Origin: Pedosphaera sp.
GTDB taxonomy: Bacteria; Verrucomicrobiota; Verrucomicrobiia; Limisphaerales; SIAT01
Assembly: GCA_009691645.1 (NCBI GenBank)
Contig: SIAT01000121.1
Location: forward strand, 1-5,652
Reading direction: 5' to 3'
DNA length: 5,652 bases
In this document: one piece after another, positions 5,048 through 5,652 of the stretch
How the letters are laid out: the number at the start of each line of letters is the position of its first letter
Position numbering within the stretch: the first letter of the stretch is position 1
The notes under the pieces: model-generated
Told to the model about the DNA's origin: nothing
Seen by the model: the letters and a program-made list of their open reading frames with translations, nothing else
The model's database searches: none
Made by a program: the position numbers and the translations under genes

Positions 5048-5652
5048 TTAACAACACCGGTTCGGTTCGCCGCTGAAACGCTTTTCCGACGAGGCCACGT
5101 AAGCCTCTGCGCGTTGTTCCTGCAACGCCGCTGCGCGGCCGCCGAGCAGGTTCACCTTCGGTTTCACGCACGCCTGCGCGCGGTCCACGGCCGTTTCGCC
5201 GGAGAGTTCGCGAGCCAGCGCGAGGGCGAGGGCGAGCAGGCTGAAAAGCTTGAACGGCTTGGACTCAGCGGCGGCGTATTCGGGCAGCCAGACCGGCTCG
5301 GTTTCACTCAACTGCGCCAGTCGGCGGCGGGCGATTAGCAAAATCCACTCACGCACGCTCAGCAGTACCACGGCGATGACGAGCGTGAGGAAGAAGCCGG
5401 TGACGAACGCGTCCACGCGGTTGTTGAAGCGCAGCGTGCCGTTCGTTTTCACCGCCTTCTGCGCGGCGGCGAGAACCTTCGCATCGCCACCGGCCCGCGC
5501 GGTTTCGACCGCCTTCTGCAAATCGGGCAGCTTCGTCTCGAGCACCTTCACCTGCGCAAGAAAACCGATGCGCGGGTCGGAATGGAAAATCTTTTGCACC
5601 GCGGCCGTGCCGGTCACCGCCAGCAGCCAGACGAGCGGGAGCAGCGTGACCA
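5048..5652 (-). CDS. cstA: Carbon starvation protein CstA, C-terminal part
   Basis: The last 200 residues are present; the gene continues past the right edge. CstA proteins are many-helix inner-membrane transporters linked to peptide and pyruvate uptake during carbon starvation. The fragment opens with the end of a membrane helix, VTLLPLVWLLAVTGTAAVQK (1-20), followed by IFHSDPRIGFLA (21-32), a typical CstA motif. A polar, Ala/Lys-rich loop (33-75) and a last clear helix, VDAFVTGFFLTLVIAVVLLS (79-98), follow. The tail contains a hydrophobic patch FKLFSLLALALALA (133-146) and ends KRFSGEPNRCC (190-200). This ending resembles that of YbdD, the small DUF466 partner of CstA in enterobacteria, which also finishes in Arg-Cys-Cys. 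An internal GTG at 5617 is not the start, because the frame is open and CstA-like to the edge. It is the first visible gene of the minus-strand cluster; the stop TAA is 18 bases before the coiled-coil gene. Confidence 0.85.
   Translation of the reverse strand, partial: VTLLPLVWLLAVTGTAAVQKIFHSDPRIGFLAQVKVLETKLPDLQKAVETARAGGDAKVLAAAQKAVKTNGTLRFNNRVDAFVTGFFLTLVIAVVLLSVREWILLIARRRLAQLSETEPVWLPEYAAAESKPFKLFSLLALALALARELSGETAVDRAQACVKPKVNLLGGRAAALQEQRAEAYVASSEKRFSGEPNRCC

Noticed and set aside
5615..5617. GTG at 5617 as the start of an independent 189-residue protein
   Set aside because: The frame remains open to the window edge, and the upstream residues VTLLPLVWLLA continue the same membrane helix, matching the interior of CstA.

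Overview
The window (5652 bases, clearly GC-rich) looks like a chromosomal segment from the PVC superphylum, most likely a member of Verrucomicrobiota. The main reason is the large secreted protein at 656-2482. It has the beta-propeller plus HEAT-repeat layout of the 'PVC-type' putative membrane-bound dehydrogenases, which are greatly expanded in Verrucomicrobiota and Planctomycetota. Sparse Shine-Dalgarno use and several GTG starts fit, but do not prove, this placement. I see no rRNA, tRNA, CRISPR array, insertion sequence or phage gene.

Layout from left to right: (1) 1-147, minus strand: the first 49 codons of an enolase-superfamily (mandelate racemase/muconate lactonizing type) enzyme, running off the left edge. 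(2) 148-655: a 508-base gap with no convincing gene; it holds a -10-like box for the enolase-family gene and a few short hairpins. (3) 656-2482, minus: the PVC-type propeller/HEAT protein, 608 residues, exported, lacking the C-terminal cytochrome c domain many relatives carry. (4) 2483-2574: a short divergent intergenic region containing a hairpin with a Shine-Dalgarno-like GGAG in its loop. (5) 2575-3234, plus: an exported, unrecognised, proline/threonine/tyrosine-rich protein almost without charged residues. (6) 3293-3850, plus: a four-helix DUF4149-type membrane protein. (7) 5652-3837, minus: a compact four-gene cluster, cstA (C-terminal end only), a 69-residue coiled-coil protein, nadD and rsfS.

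The right-hand cluster is tightly packed (18, 1 and 13 base gaps), so the four genes are probably cotranscribed. It joins nutrient uptake (CstA), NAD synthesis (NadD) and ribosome silencing (RsfS). The nadD-rsfS pairing is common in bacteria; the link to cstA through a small coiled-coil protein is less usual and could tie translation and NAD supply to starvation. The cluster meets the DUF4149 gene tail to tail with a 14-base coding overlap and an inverted repeat at the junction.

No clearly new multi-gene system is visible. The items most worth a second look are the heme-less PVC protein with its empty downstream gap, the charge-free secreted protein with its leader hairpin, the small coiled-coil/calcium-loop protein, and the Arg-Cys-Cys tail of CstA.
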